A stretch of 16,328 nt of DNA, from contig UQMW01000049.1 of the NCBI GenBank assembly GCA_900542275.1, positions 1 to 16,328 on the forward strand, in the 5' to 3' direction. The stretch's first letter is position 1; the number at the start of each line of letters is the position of its first letter. Position numbers and translations under genes: made by a program. Below are positions 7,839 through 14,563 of this stretch, in pieces. Source of the stretch: an uncultured Collinsella sp. Its GTDB lineage: Bacteria > Actinomycetota > Coriobacteriia > Coriobacteriales > Coriobacteriaceae. Below the pieces are notes generated by a model. It was not told the origin of the DNA and made no database searches. It saw only the letters and a list, made by a program, of their open reading frames with translations.

Positions 7839-8450
7839 ATGGCAACCAGCAAACCGCGTCTTGACCGCCGCATTGTTCGCAGCCGTAATGCCATCCTTTC
7901 CGCTTTCGAGCGCCTGCTCATGGAAAAGCCGCTGGCAGACATTACGGTGAGTGCCATCGCACGCGAGGCCAATGTCGACCGCAAAACCTTCTACGTGCAC
8001 TTTGGCACGGTTGACGGCCTGCTCGATGCCATTGCCGTCGATGTGGTGGCGATGATTGTCGACTCGGTCGAGAAAACGCTTGCTTCCATGGACGGTGACA
8101 CCAACGAGCGCGCCCTGGGCGCGGCGGCGACCTTCTTTAAAACCGTTAACGAGGCACTGTGCAACAACTTGGTGCTCAATCGTCAGCTGATCGAGAACAT
8201 TCCGCTTGATGATTTTATGGCTCGTCTTCGTGCGCCGCTCGAGCACGAGATTGCCGAGCGCGATTTGCTGCCCCAAGGTCTCAAGGACGAGATGTTCGAT
8301 TACTATCTTGCGTTTTTGCTGTCCGGTATCATCGGCATCTATCGCACGTGGGCGCTGTCTGACGGTTCGGTTCCTATCGAGCGTGTCTCGGAGGTTGCTA
8401 ATAATCTGACGTTGAGCGGTCTTTCGAGTTTGGAATCTCGCTTGGATTAG
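7839..8450 (+). CDS. TetR/AcrR-family transcriptional regulator
   Basis: This 203-residue DNA-binding repressor has a TetR-type N-terminal helix-turn-helix at roughly residues 34-58 (DITVSAIAREANVDRKTFYVHF). The C-terminal ligand domain has the helical pattern of the Firmicutes/Actinobacteria DhaS-like subgroup, ending in FLLSGIIGIYRTWALSDGS. The chosen ATG has GAAGGG 8 nt upstream; an ATG nine codons earlier is less well placed. The gene stands alone, with a palindrome in its leader. Its target may be the membrane protein upstream or itself. It ends three bases before a transposase remnant, so a former downstream partner may have been lost. Confidence 0.86.
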   Translation: MATSKPRLDRRIVRSRNAILSAFERLLMEKPLADITVSAIAREANVDRKTFYVHFGTVDGLLDAIAVDVVAMIVDSVEKTLASMDGDTNERALGAAATFFKTVNEALCNNLVLNRQLIENIPLDDFMARLRAPLEHEIAERDLLPQGLKDEMFDYYLAFLLSGIIGIYRTWALSDGSVPIERVSEVANNLTLSGLSSLESRLD

Positions 8451-8452
8451 GT

Positions 8453-8545
8453 CTAGTTGGGCTCGTCGGCGTGGAAATTCCTGTTCACGAGGTTCTCCGG
8501 CGCCTTGGAGACGTCGCCGGCGTAGGAGCTATAGCCTGAGGATCC
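8453..8545 (-). pseudogene. IS3-family transposase remnant (OrfB fragment)
   Basis: The minus strand encodes 30 codons between two stops, reading YSSYAGDVSKAPENLVNR and then NFHADEPN. This is very close to the conserved IS3/IS150-type OrfB segment that precedes the DDE integrase core (Y-SY-GEIS-AP-NLV-R-F-A--PN). The usual continuation (W-TDITEF) is missing: a stop follows PN directly. Upstream a TAA breaks the frame. No terminal inverted repeats were found. The fragment sits exactly between the core-type tetR gene and the cobalamin island, so it probably records an insertion or deletion event. Family recognition is from memory of the motif. Confidence 0.7.
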
Positions 8546-8562
8546 TTAAATGAAAGTCCAGT

Positions 8563-9879
8563 TTATCCTTCCCACTCCAATTGGGAATCCTCCGATGCGC
8601 CTTCGCACGCTCGCATGACCTCGATACCATGCGAGCGTGCGAACTCGACGAGCTCTGCGTTGCGGGCATTTATGGTGCCGAAGGCGGCGGGGCACACGAT
8701 AAGGCGCGCGCAGTGGTCGAGGAGCTCTTTGGCGCGGGCTATGGTTTTATCCCCGATCGGCTCGAAGGCGCGCTCGGCCACGCATTCCGCCGCCAGGTCG
8801 CGTGCGAGCTCGCAGTCGATGTCCCCTTCGTGCAGAACGCCCGCGTAGAACGCCTTGCTCTGCCGGATGAGCTGGCGAAACACAGCCGACCCCGTACCTG
8901 CGCCGGCGATGACGAACGTGTGCGCATCGCCGTGCGGGCGTCCAATTTCCACGCTGCCGAAGCGCTCGTTGAAGGTGCCATGTTGAAGGCCGTAGAGCTC
9001 GCCAATCGTCTCGCGAGTGAATATGTCCTCGGGTGCGCCGGCGCGGAAGACCCGGCCGTCCTTCACGCAAATCACCTTGTCGGCGCTTTTCTGCGCGAGC
9101 TCGAGTTCGTGGATGGACATGATGACAGCCACATTCCGCGATTTCGCAAGGTGGCGAAGTATTCGCAGCAGGTCGATCTGGTAGCGGATATCGAGATACG
9201 ACGTGGGCTCGTCGAGAACGAGCACACGCGGATCCTGCGCGATGGCGCGTGCGAGCATGACGCGCTGGCGTTGCCCGTCGCTTATCTGCATGAAGTCGCG
9301 ATCGGCGAGCTCTTCCACATGTGCGGTTTTCATGGCCTCGTCGACCCGACTATGGTCGTCGGGCGAGAGTGTGCCCATTCGCCCGGTGTAGGGATGCCTT
9401 CCCGCCTCTACGATATCGCGGCAGGTGAGGAGCTCGGTCCGGGGGCGATCTGTCAGCATAACGGCAAGGTTCCTTGCGAACTCCGCCGTCTTCCATCGGG
9501 AAATCTCCCGCCCGTCGAGCTCGACCGCGCCGGCAAGCGGTGCCAGATGGCGTGTGATGGTTTTCAAGATGGTCGACTTGCCCGAGCCGTTCGGCCCGAT
9601 GAGCGCCACGACGTCGCCCGCGCGAACCTCCAGATCGACGCCTTCGACTACGACCTTCTTTTCGTAGCCCGCCGACAGGTCGCTTATGCGGAAAAGCGGC
9701 GCTCCGTCAGCCTGCGTTTCGACCGGGGTTTCGAGGTTCGACTCCGCTCGGAGGAGGCGTTCCGCGCGCAGTTCCGCACGAGCCGAAAGTGCCTTCTGGC
9801 GCTTTCGTGCGAGCTCAGGACTGTCTAAGTATGGAATGTTCCCTCCGAGCGTTTTGGGCCGCGGCGCGAATTCTCCCAT
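8563..9879 (-). CDS. ABC transporter ATP-binding protein, BtuD/FecE type, with extra C-terminal domain
   Basis: This is the ATPase subunit of a corrinoid/siderophore/heme-type importer. Walker A is GPNGSGKST (95-103), the signature is the variant ISDGQRQR (199-206), Walker B is VLVLDEPTSYLD (219-230) and the switch His is 257. The usual Q-loop glutamine is replaced by a TDRP stretch (143-146). The 438 residues far exceed the usual 255-270. About 60 residues precede the ATPase domain, including an Ala/Arg/Glu-rich, possibly helical segment (20-46). A C-terminal domain of about 125 residues (315-438) begins VIAGAGTGSAVFRQL, has alternating beta/alpha character and resembles a nucleotide- or ligand-binding fold. 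The ATG directly abuts the permease stop, which implies translational coupling. It is the last gene of the riboswitch-led operon. Confidence 0.9.
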   Translation of the reverse strand: MGEFAPRPKTLGGNIPYLDSPELARKRQKALSARAELRAERLLRAESNLETPVETQADGAPLFRISDLSAGYEKKVVVEGVDLEVRAGDVVALIGPNGSGKSTILKTITRHLAPLAGAVELDGREISRWKTAEFARNLAVMLTDRPRTELLTCRDIVEAGRHPYTGRMGTLSPDDHSRVDEAMKTAHVEELADRDFMQISDGQRQRVMLARAIAQDPRVLVLDEPTSYLDIRYQIDLLRILRHLAKSRNVAVIMSIHELELAQKSADKVICVKDGRVFRAGAPEDIFTRETIGELYGLQHGTFNERFGSVEIGRPHGDAHTFVIAGAGTGSAVFRQLIRQSKAFYAGVLHEGDIDCELARDLAAECVAERAFEPIGDKTIARAKELLDHCARLIVCPAAFGTINARNAELVEFARSHGIEVMRACEGASEDSQLEWEG

Positions 9880-10920
9880 CTACCTCACCCGTTTCTTCAA
9901 CATGAGCGCGATAACCACCGGCGCGCCGAAGATGGCGGTGACGGCGCTGATGGAAAGCTCGACGGGAGAGAACAGCGTGCGCGCGATCAAATCGCAGCCC
10001 GCGCAAAAGATGGCGCCTCCCAAGAAGCACGCAGGAATCACGCGGATGGGCTTCGACGTCTTCAGCGCCGACTTCACGAGATGCGGAACCGCGATGCCTA
10101 CGAACGACACCGGACCAGCGAACGCGGTCACGCAGGCGGAGAGCATGCTCGCTAGAAGGACGAGCACCACGCGGAAGCGTGCGACGTTCACGCCGACGCT
10201 TTTCGCGTAGGCTTCTCCCAGCTGGAAGGCGGAAAGGGGCTTCGATATCGCGAATACGCATGCGCTCACGGTGATCACCACGACCGCGATGACCGCGACG
10301 TCGTCCCAGCTCGAACCCGAGAAGCTACCCAAAGACCAGTTGTGCAGGTTCACGATGGACTGGTCGTCGGCGAAGGCGATGAGGAAGTTCGTCGCCGCCG
10401 AGCAGATGTATCCCACCATGACGCCCGCCACGATGAGCATGGCCATGGAACTTATGCGCCGTGCGATGAGGAGCACGAAGCCGATGGTGATAAGCGAGCC
10501 CAGAAACGCTGCGGCCACCATGGCCGGCGAGGACATGGCCTGGTTCGCGCCTAGAAGTACGATCATCGTAAGCGCGACGATGAACTTTGCGCCCGAGGAG
10601 ACGCCCAAGATGAACGGGTCGGCGATGGGGTTGTTGAAAAACGTCTGCAGCAGGAACCCGGAGAGCGATAGTGCCCCGCCGAGAAGCACGGCTGAAAGCA
10701 CGCGCGGCAGGCGAATCTCCCAGATGACCTGGCTTTCCATGGAATTCGCCGCGCCGCCCGAAAGGATGCCGGGGATGTGGTCTGCGGGCACGAGCACGCT
10801 CCCGATGCACAGGTTGGTCCCGACGAGCACGATGAGGGCAACAGCGAGCAGCGCCGTCACGACGCGACACCGCGCGCTGCGCCCCGATTCGTCGTATGCC
10901 ATGGAAAGTCGGCTTCTCAT
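9880..10920 (-). CDS. FecCD/BtuC-family ABC transporter permease
   Basis: This membrane subunit of a type II ABC importer forms the channel for vitamin B12, siderophores, heme or similar complexes. The 346-residue protein is mostly hydrophobic, with about nine or ten membrane segments. It shows the family signature WEIRLPRVLSAVLLGGALSL followed by NNPIADPFILGVSSGA, and the later GPVSFVGIAVPHLVKSAL, where the coupling helix contacts the ATPase. It starts 4 nt after the binding-protein stop and runs directly into the ATPase start. Whether the cargo is B12, another corrinoid, a tetrapyrrole or a metal chelate cannot be read from the permease. The cobalamin riboswitch upstream favours a corrinoid or cobalt-related cargo. 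Confidence 0.93.
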   Translation of the reverse strand: MRSRLSMAYDESGRSARCRVVTALLAVALIVLVGTNLCIGSVLVPADHIPGILSGGAANSMESQVIWEIRLPRVLSAVLLGGALSLSGFLLQTFFNNPIADPFILGVSSGAKFIVALTMIVLLGANQAMSSPAMVAAAFLGSLITIGFVLLIARRISSMAMLIVAGVMVGYICSAATNFLIAFADDQSIVNLHNWSLGSFSGSSWDDVAVIAVVVITVSACVFAISKPLSAFQLGEAYAKSVGVNVARFRVVLVLLASMLSACVTAFAGPVSFVGIAVPHLVKSALKTSKPIRVIPACFLGGAIFCAGCDLIARTLFSPVELSISAVTAIFGAPVVIALMLKKRVR

Positions 10921-10924
10921 GGTG

Positions 10925-12496
10925 CTAGCCGAGCTTCCTCAGATAATGGAAGTCGCTCGCGTCATCGCCGGTGAACGCCCCGTGCAGCTCGTCGATAATG
11001 TCGGCGGTAGAAGTCATCTGCTGGTACATGTCGGCGCTTGTGACCCAGACGTTGCCGTTCTTCACGGCTTTGAACTGCGACAATAGCGCGTTTTTGCCTA
11101 CGAAGTCGTTCAAGGTGGCAACCGATTCGTCGATGGTGCCGTTGTAGACGATGATGTCGGCATCCTTCGCCGTCGCGTAGAAGCGCTCCATTTCGAGCGT
11201 TACTGACGAACCTGACGTCGACGCCGTCTGCGCGTCATCGAGCGCGTAGCTGCCGCCTGCAAGCTCGATCATCTGCGCCACGTAGTCGCCCGCCCGCCGC
11301 GTGACGGCGGCCCCGTTCGAGTTAATGTAGAAATACGCCACGGTTTTACCTGACGACGCGAGCCCCGACGTTTGCTCGACGCGGGCCTTCTGCTCGTTGA
11401 ACAGGTGCGTGGCCTCGTCTTCCTTGTCGAACAGGACGCCGAAAAGCTTAATCCACTCGACGCGCCCGAGTGCTTCGGGCTCGCTCGACGACTGTTCGGT
11501 GAGCACGACGAGCCCGAGCTTCTGCAGCTTTTCCTTCACATCGGGCGTGTGGTTGATCATGGTGTTCTCGATGGCGAGCGTGCAGCCCGAGGCCGATATT
11601 CGCTCGTAGTCGGGCGCGCTGTACTTGCCGCCGTAGGCGATCGCCCCACTTTCGAGTGCGCTTTTGAAGCCCGCGACCGAGCAATCGTCGGCCTTCGTGC
11701 CCGACATGATGATATTGTCGTTCGCATCGAGCGCGTCGACCAGGCACATCGTCGCCGACGACACGAGGTACACCTTGTCGGCGGGGCGCCTTATGACCGC
11801 GATGTCGGAGCTCAACCCATCAGGTACCTTCGCATCTTGCGGCACCACGAGGAAACGTTCCCCATTCGAAACGCAGATAAGCCGCAGACCACCTTCGAAC
11901 TCGTCGACAGTGAAGTGCTCGGCGTATTCAAGCTGAAGCGCCCCCGTCGGCTCCCAGCCACAGCCCAAATCGGCGTTGTGGAAGTCGGCTGCGGCGCTTG
12001 AAGCCGTTCCCGCAGGGGAGCCGCCGCTTGCTTCGTCGCCCGATTTCTCCTTCATGGTGGATGAGTCGAAGTGGATCGTGTAGTCGATGGTGTGCGGCGT
12101 CGACATGGCGACGGTCTCGGCCGACACGGCGATGTCCTCGTCGAGCGTGACGGGTATCTCGAACGTGGAGTTGCCGCCGTCGTTTACGGGCGCGTAGTCC
12201 ACGCCGTCGACGGTCATCTTGTCGTAGTTCGAACTCGACCAGGTGATGGTCGCGGTGTAGGTGTCGCCATCCTTCACAATTGTGGTGGGCGAGGCGATGC
12301 TTGCGCGCCCTGACCCGCCGGAAAGCGAAACACTCACAGTGTATTCCTGAGAGCCCGCCGTGCCACCGGTCGCGTTCGGGCTCGCACTGCACCCCGCGAA
12401 GGGAAGCGCGAGCAGGGCGACGAGAACGCAGGCGATCGCGCGCGCCGCGATGCCGTGGCGCTTCCGGTTTTCCCCCTTGGGAAGAATCGACCGCAT
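10925..12496 (-). CDS. ABC transporter substrate-binding lipoprotein with N-terminal accessory domain
   Basis: This 523-residue exported lipoprotein has a basic N-terminus, a hydrophobic stretch (19-33) and the lipobox LPFAGC with Cys36. Residues about 51-145 form a beta-rich accessory domain (YTVSVSLSGGSGRASI, then TITWSSSNYDKM and STFEIPV). A Ser/Gly/Ala linker follows (about 146-170). The rest (about 170-521) resembles the TroA/BtuF-type binding-protein fold, with an SSEPEALGRVEWIKLFGVLF segment and a C-terminal lobe. It should capture the cargo outside the membrane and hand it to the permease 4 nt downstream. The accessory domain aligns with the small lipoprotein encoded 4 nt upstream. 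Usual BtuF proteins are about 250-300 residues and lack this domain. Confidence 0.87.
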   Translation of the reverse strand: MRSILPKGENRKRHGIAARAIACVLVALLALPFAGCSASPNATGGTAGSQEYTVSVSLSGGSGRASIASPTTIVKDGDTYTATITWSSSNYDKMTVDGVDYAPVNDGGNSTFEIPVTLDEDIAVSAETVAMSTPHTIDYTIHFDSSTMKEKSGDEASGGSPAGTASSAAADFHNADLGCGWEPTGALQLEYAEHFTVDEFEGGLRLICVSNGERFLVVPQDAKVPDGLSSDIAVIRRPADKVYLVSSATMCLVDALDANDNIIMSGTKADDCSVAGFKSALESGAIAYGGKYSAPDYERISASGCTLAIENTMINHTPDVKEKLQKLGLVVLTEQSSSEPEALGRVEWIKLFGVLFDKEDEATHLFNEQKARVEQTSGLASSGKTVAYFYINSNGAAVTRRAGDYVAQMIELAGGSYALDDAQTASTSGSSVTLEMERFYATAKDADIIVYNGTIDESVATLNDFVGKNALLSQFKAVKNGNVWVTSADMYQQMTSTADIIDELHGAFTGDDASDFHYLRKLG

Positions 12497-12500
12497 GGCG

Positions 12501-13034
12501 TTACTTCAGTGCATCGGCGCGCAGATCGACGCCGGCGGATTCGAACACAAGCGTGCGGTCGTACCACTGCTCTTTTCTAATACTCCACGCGGCACAGGCG
12601 GTGTCCTCGTCGAGCGCATCAACGGGCACGTCGTAGGTGTACTTGCCTTCCGCGTTTTCCACATAGGGGATGAAGTCGGCCTCGCTCGCGGCGGCAGCCT
12701 CGTCGCCCGTGCCCATGAAGAGCTTGCCGTAGCCCGTGCCGGAAAGCGTCATCACGCAGTGCATGGAGCCGTTTTCCACGATGAGCTGGGCGTCCACAAT
12801 CCTGAACATGTTCGAGCTGGAATCTACGGTGATCGGATAGGTGCCGTCAGCCACCTTGTCGGCGGTAATGGGGGAAGCGCTTGCGCCCTCGGTCGCATCG
12901 GCCGTCTGCTCGGTCTTTTCCTGGGAATCGGTATCGCTTGCCTTTGCGCTGTCGCTTGAATTTCCGGCGCAGCCGGCGAGCGAGAACGCGAGAAGCGCCG
13001 CCGACAGGGCGAAGACGAGGGTTTTCTTCAACAT
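12501..13034 (-). CDS. Small lipoprotein resembling the N-terminal domain of the adjacent binding protein
   Basis: This 177-residue predicted lipoprotein has a signal peptide with lipobox SLAGC (Cys22). An acidic Ser/Thr/Asp/Glu-rich linker (23-58) follows, then one beta-rich domain (66-167). That domain aligns by eye to residues 51-145 of the next gene product: both share a Y-V start, LIVENG/TIVKDG, TLSGTGYGK/TWSSSNYDK, DFIPY/DYAPV, YDVPVDALDEDTA/FEIPVTLDEDIA and a final FES/FDSS. AAGGAA precedes the chosen ATG by 8 nt; the longer open frame reads into the intergenic hairpins. It may act as a separate ligand-capture or relay protein for the ABC importer. I know no assigned function, and a NEAT-like binding fold is only a guess. 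Confidence 0.82.
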   Translation of the reverse strand: MLKKTLVFALSAALLAFSLAGCAGNSSDSAKASDTDSQEKTEQTADATEGASASPITADKVADGTYPITVDSSSNMFRIVDAQLIVENGSMHCVMTLSGTGYGKLFMGTGDEAAAASEADFIPYVENAEGKYTYDVPVDALDEDTACAAWSIRKEQWYDRTLVFESAGVDLRADALK

Positions 13035-13060
13035 GGAGGGGTTCCTTTCAATCGCTTCGA

Positions 13061-13169
13061 CCGCCCGCGCCGTGCGGTGGGCGGACGGGATGCGAATGCA
13101 ACGGGCATGCGCCGTCGGTCGGGGAAGGCGCATGCCCGTTGCACGGGGACGCGACCGGCGCCCCCGTGC
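13061..13169. repeat. Three stem-loops between cbiK and the small lipoprotein gene
   Basis: In the 144-nt gap, TGCAACGGGCATGCGCC (13097-13113) and GGCGCATGCCCGTTGCA (13127-13143) form a perfect 17-bp inverted repeat with a 13-nt loop. GCACGGGG (13141-13148) pairs with CCCCGTGC (13162-13169), and CCGCCC (13061-13066) with GGGCGG (13079-13084). No T-run follows on the minus strand, so these look like processing or stability structures that separate cbiK from the transporter genes rather than a standard terminator. Confidence 0.75.
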
Positions 13170-13178
13170 GCGGCGAGT

Positions 13179-14105
13179 TTACAGCTTGGCGATGGCGTCG
13201 TCCACGTGCGAGACGTAGATGTCGTCGACCGCGGCGTTCTGACCCAGACCCTGGAGCAGGCACGTCACTTCGAAGCCGGCGGCCACGAACTTCGCAGCCC
13301 AGCTGTCGGGGTCGGTCTCGTCTGCCATGTCGTTGTTCGCGTGGTCGCCCGCGACCACCATGAACGGCGCGAGCACGGCCTTCTTGTACCCCGCGGCGCT
13401 CGCGGCGGCGATAACATCCTCGCAGGTCGGTTCAGCCTCGACGGTGCCGACGAAGAACTGAGTCAAGCCCTCGTTCTTGAACACTTCCTGCATCTTGGCA
13501 TAGTCGGCGTTGGAATCGGCTTCGGTGCCGTGGCCCATGAGGCACAGCGCCGTCTCGCCGTCGTCGAAGGACGCCATGTTCTCCTTAATGGCTGCGGCCA
13601 CCTTCTTGTAGTCGTCGTCGGAGGTGAGCAGCGGGTCGCCGAGCGAGATCTTGTCGAACTTGTCGGCGTACTTGTCGAGCTCGTCTTTCACGTCGGAGTA
13701 TTCCAGGCCAGCCATGAGATGCGTCGGCTGCACGACGATTTCCTTCACGCCGTCTTCCACGCAGCGGTCGAGCGCCTCGGTCATGTTGTCGATCGTGATG
13801 CCGTCGCGCTTCTTCAGCTTGTCGATAATGATCTGCGCGGTGAAGGCGCGGCGGATGTCGTAGTCCTGCCAGTACTTCTCGCGGATAGCGTCTTCGATGG
13901 CGCCGATGGTGATGTGGCGCGAGTCGTTGTAGCTCGTGCCGAAGCTCGTGACGAGGATGACCGGCTTCACGGCCTTCTCCTTTTCGCTCGATTTCTCGGA
14001 ACTTGCGGAGGTGCTGGAGCAGCCCGCGAGCGTGATTCCGGCGAGCGCGACGGCTCCGGTTGCTGCGGCGCCCATGAAGCTGCGGCGTGACATCTGGTCG
14101 GACAT
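13179..14105 (-). CDS. cbiK: Exported sirohydrochlorin cobaltochelatase CbiK (Tat lipoprotein)
   Basis: CbiK inserts cobalt into sirohydrochlorin in the anaerobic (early-cobalt) B12 pathway. The 308-residue product begins with a twin-arginine signal (SRRSFMG, 6-12), a hydrophobic stretch and lipobox LAGC (Cys29), so it is predicted to sit outside the membrane rather than in the cytosol. The chelatase domain starts near 48 (VILVTSFGTSY). Spacing against Salmonella CbiK matches its metal ligands: Glu135 (GLEY), His192 (GHGTE) and His255 (VAGDHANNDMA) against Glu89, His145 and His207. The catalytic site thus looks intact. GAGGAAAGG precedes the ATG; a longer open frame to 14192 runs into the leader. 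It is the first gene after a cobalamin riboswitch. Periplasmic CbiK is known from Desulfovibrio, where a heme or iron role was proposed. Confidence 0.92.
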   Translation of the reverse strand: MSDQMSRRSFMGAAATGAVALAGITLAGCSSTSASSEKSSEKEKAVKPVILVTSFGTSYNDSRHITIGAIEDAIREKYWQDYDIRRAFTAQIIIDKLKKRDGITIDNMTEALDRCVEDGVKEIVVQPTHLMAGLEYSDVKDELDKYADKFDKISLGDPLLTSDDDYKKVAAAIKENMASFDDGETALCLMGHGTEADSNADYAKMQEVFKNEGLTQFFVGTVEAEPTCEDVIAAASAAGYKKAVLAPFMVVAGDHANNDMADETDPDSWAAKFVAAGFEVTCLLQGLGQNAAVDDIYVSHVDDAIAKL

Positions 14106-14164
14106 GGTTTTTCCTTTCCTCGGTTTGCCGGTCCCCCGGCGACAGTTGCTTGTCGGCACAAGCG

Positions 14165-14192
14165 AAAGAAAAGCGCACCCCTCGGGGTTCAC
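14165..14192 (-). terminator. Probable attenuator terminator in the cbiK leader
   Basis: On the minus strand ACCC pairs with GGGT around CGAG. An outer GTG/CGC arm extends the stem across an A-G mismatch, and TTTTCTTT follows. It lies between the riboswitch aptamer and the cbiK start, where an expression platform belongs. The stem is short, so support is moderate. A second hairpin (CACGGC/GCCGTG, 14206-14220) sits just before it. Confidence 0.5.
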
Positions 14193-14221
14193 AAGGAGCT
14201 AACGCCACGGCGATGCCGTGA

Positions 14222-14340
14222 GGAAAAGGCGAAGCAGTCTGGCTTGGGGCGCGAGGCGGTTCGCCCGCGCGTCCTATACAGTAATGTCCCTTGCCCAGGA
14301 TTCCCACCTGGTTCCCTCCGCAAGCCAACGCGGGCTGTGC
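14222..14340 (-). promoter_or_regulatory. Cobalamin riboswitch
   Basis: The minus strand carries the conserved B12 aptamer blocks in order: GGGAA (14312-14316), then GGTGGGAATCC (14298-14308), then TACTGT (14278-14283) as the B12-box variant. A hairpin of about 30 nt and AAGCCAGACTGC (14234-14245) follow. This matches the order of the cobalamin riboswitch consensus (GGGAA, GGTG-AATCC, CACTGT, AGYCAG). The stretch between blocks forms a GGGCG/CGCCC stem. It should repress cbiK and, through it, the downstream ABC transporter genes when cobalamin is plentiful. The B12 box has ATTACTGT where GCCACTGT is usual. The outer boundaries are approximate. Confidence 0.85.
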
Positions 14341-14400
14341 GGGCGCCGCGCCGGTCATTTCCTTTTATCCGATTGTCATATGCTCGTTGCCGAATCTTTT

Positions 14401-14411
14401 ACTATGATAGT
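14401..14411. promoter_or_regulatory. Short palindrome in the divergent cbiK/cbiF region
   Basis: ACTATGATAGT is a perfect 5-bp inverted repeat around one base, in the AT-rich patch between the divergent transcripts (14360-14411). It includes TATGAT, a possible -10 box on +, but the nearest TTGTCA (14373-14378) is too far away for a normal promoter. It could be an operator or promoter core. From 14412 to 14563 I see no gene or clear structure. Confidence 0.25.
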
Positions 14412-14563
14412 GGGCACTTGTGAACGTGTCAAAGCCAGGGCGGGCGGCATTGCGCCTCCTGCCTGCGTATTTGCGCCGATTGCCGCTGCGGGCGCCGTGT
14501 TTTGCCCGCTGCGCGAAGGGCGGCGTAAACGGTTGCGATGAGAAACGGGAAGGGAAGGCTCGG

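Noticed and set aside
8581..9828. 415-codon open frame on + opposite the ATPase
   Set aside because: The minus strand encodes unmistakable Walker A, signature and Walker B motifs; the + frame has none and no plausible start site.
13077..14090. 337-codon open frame on + opposite cbiK
   Set aside because: It is the antisense shadow of cbiK and crosses the intergenic hairpins. The protein is His/Val/Arg-rich with no recognisable domain.
14425..14445. Possible second cobalamin riboswitch upstream of cbiF (AAAGCCAGG on +)
   Set aside because: Only one short block resembles the consensus. The GGTG-AATCC and CACTGT blocks that must precede it are absent on this strand.
14420..14563. N-terminal extension of cbiF by 48 codons
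   Set aside because: The extension is Arg/Pro/Leu-rich with no family match, while the ATG at 14564 has a good Shine-Dalgarno and starts exactly at the conserved first strand.
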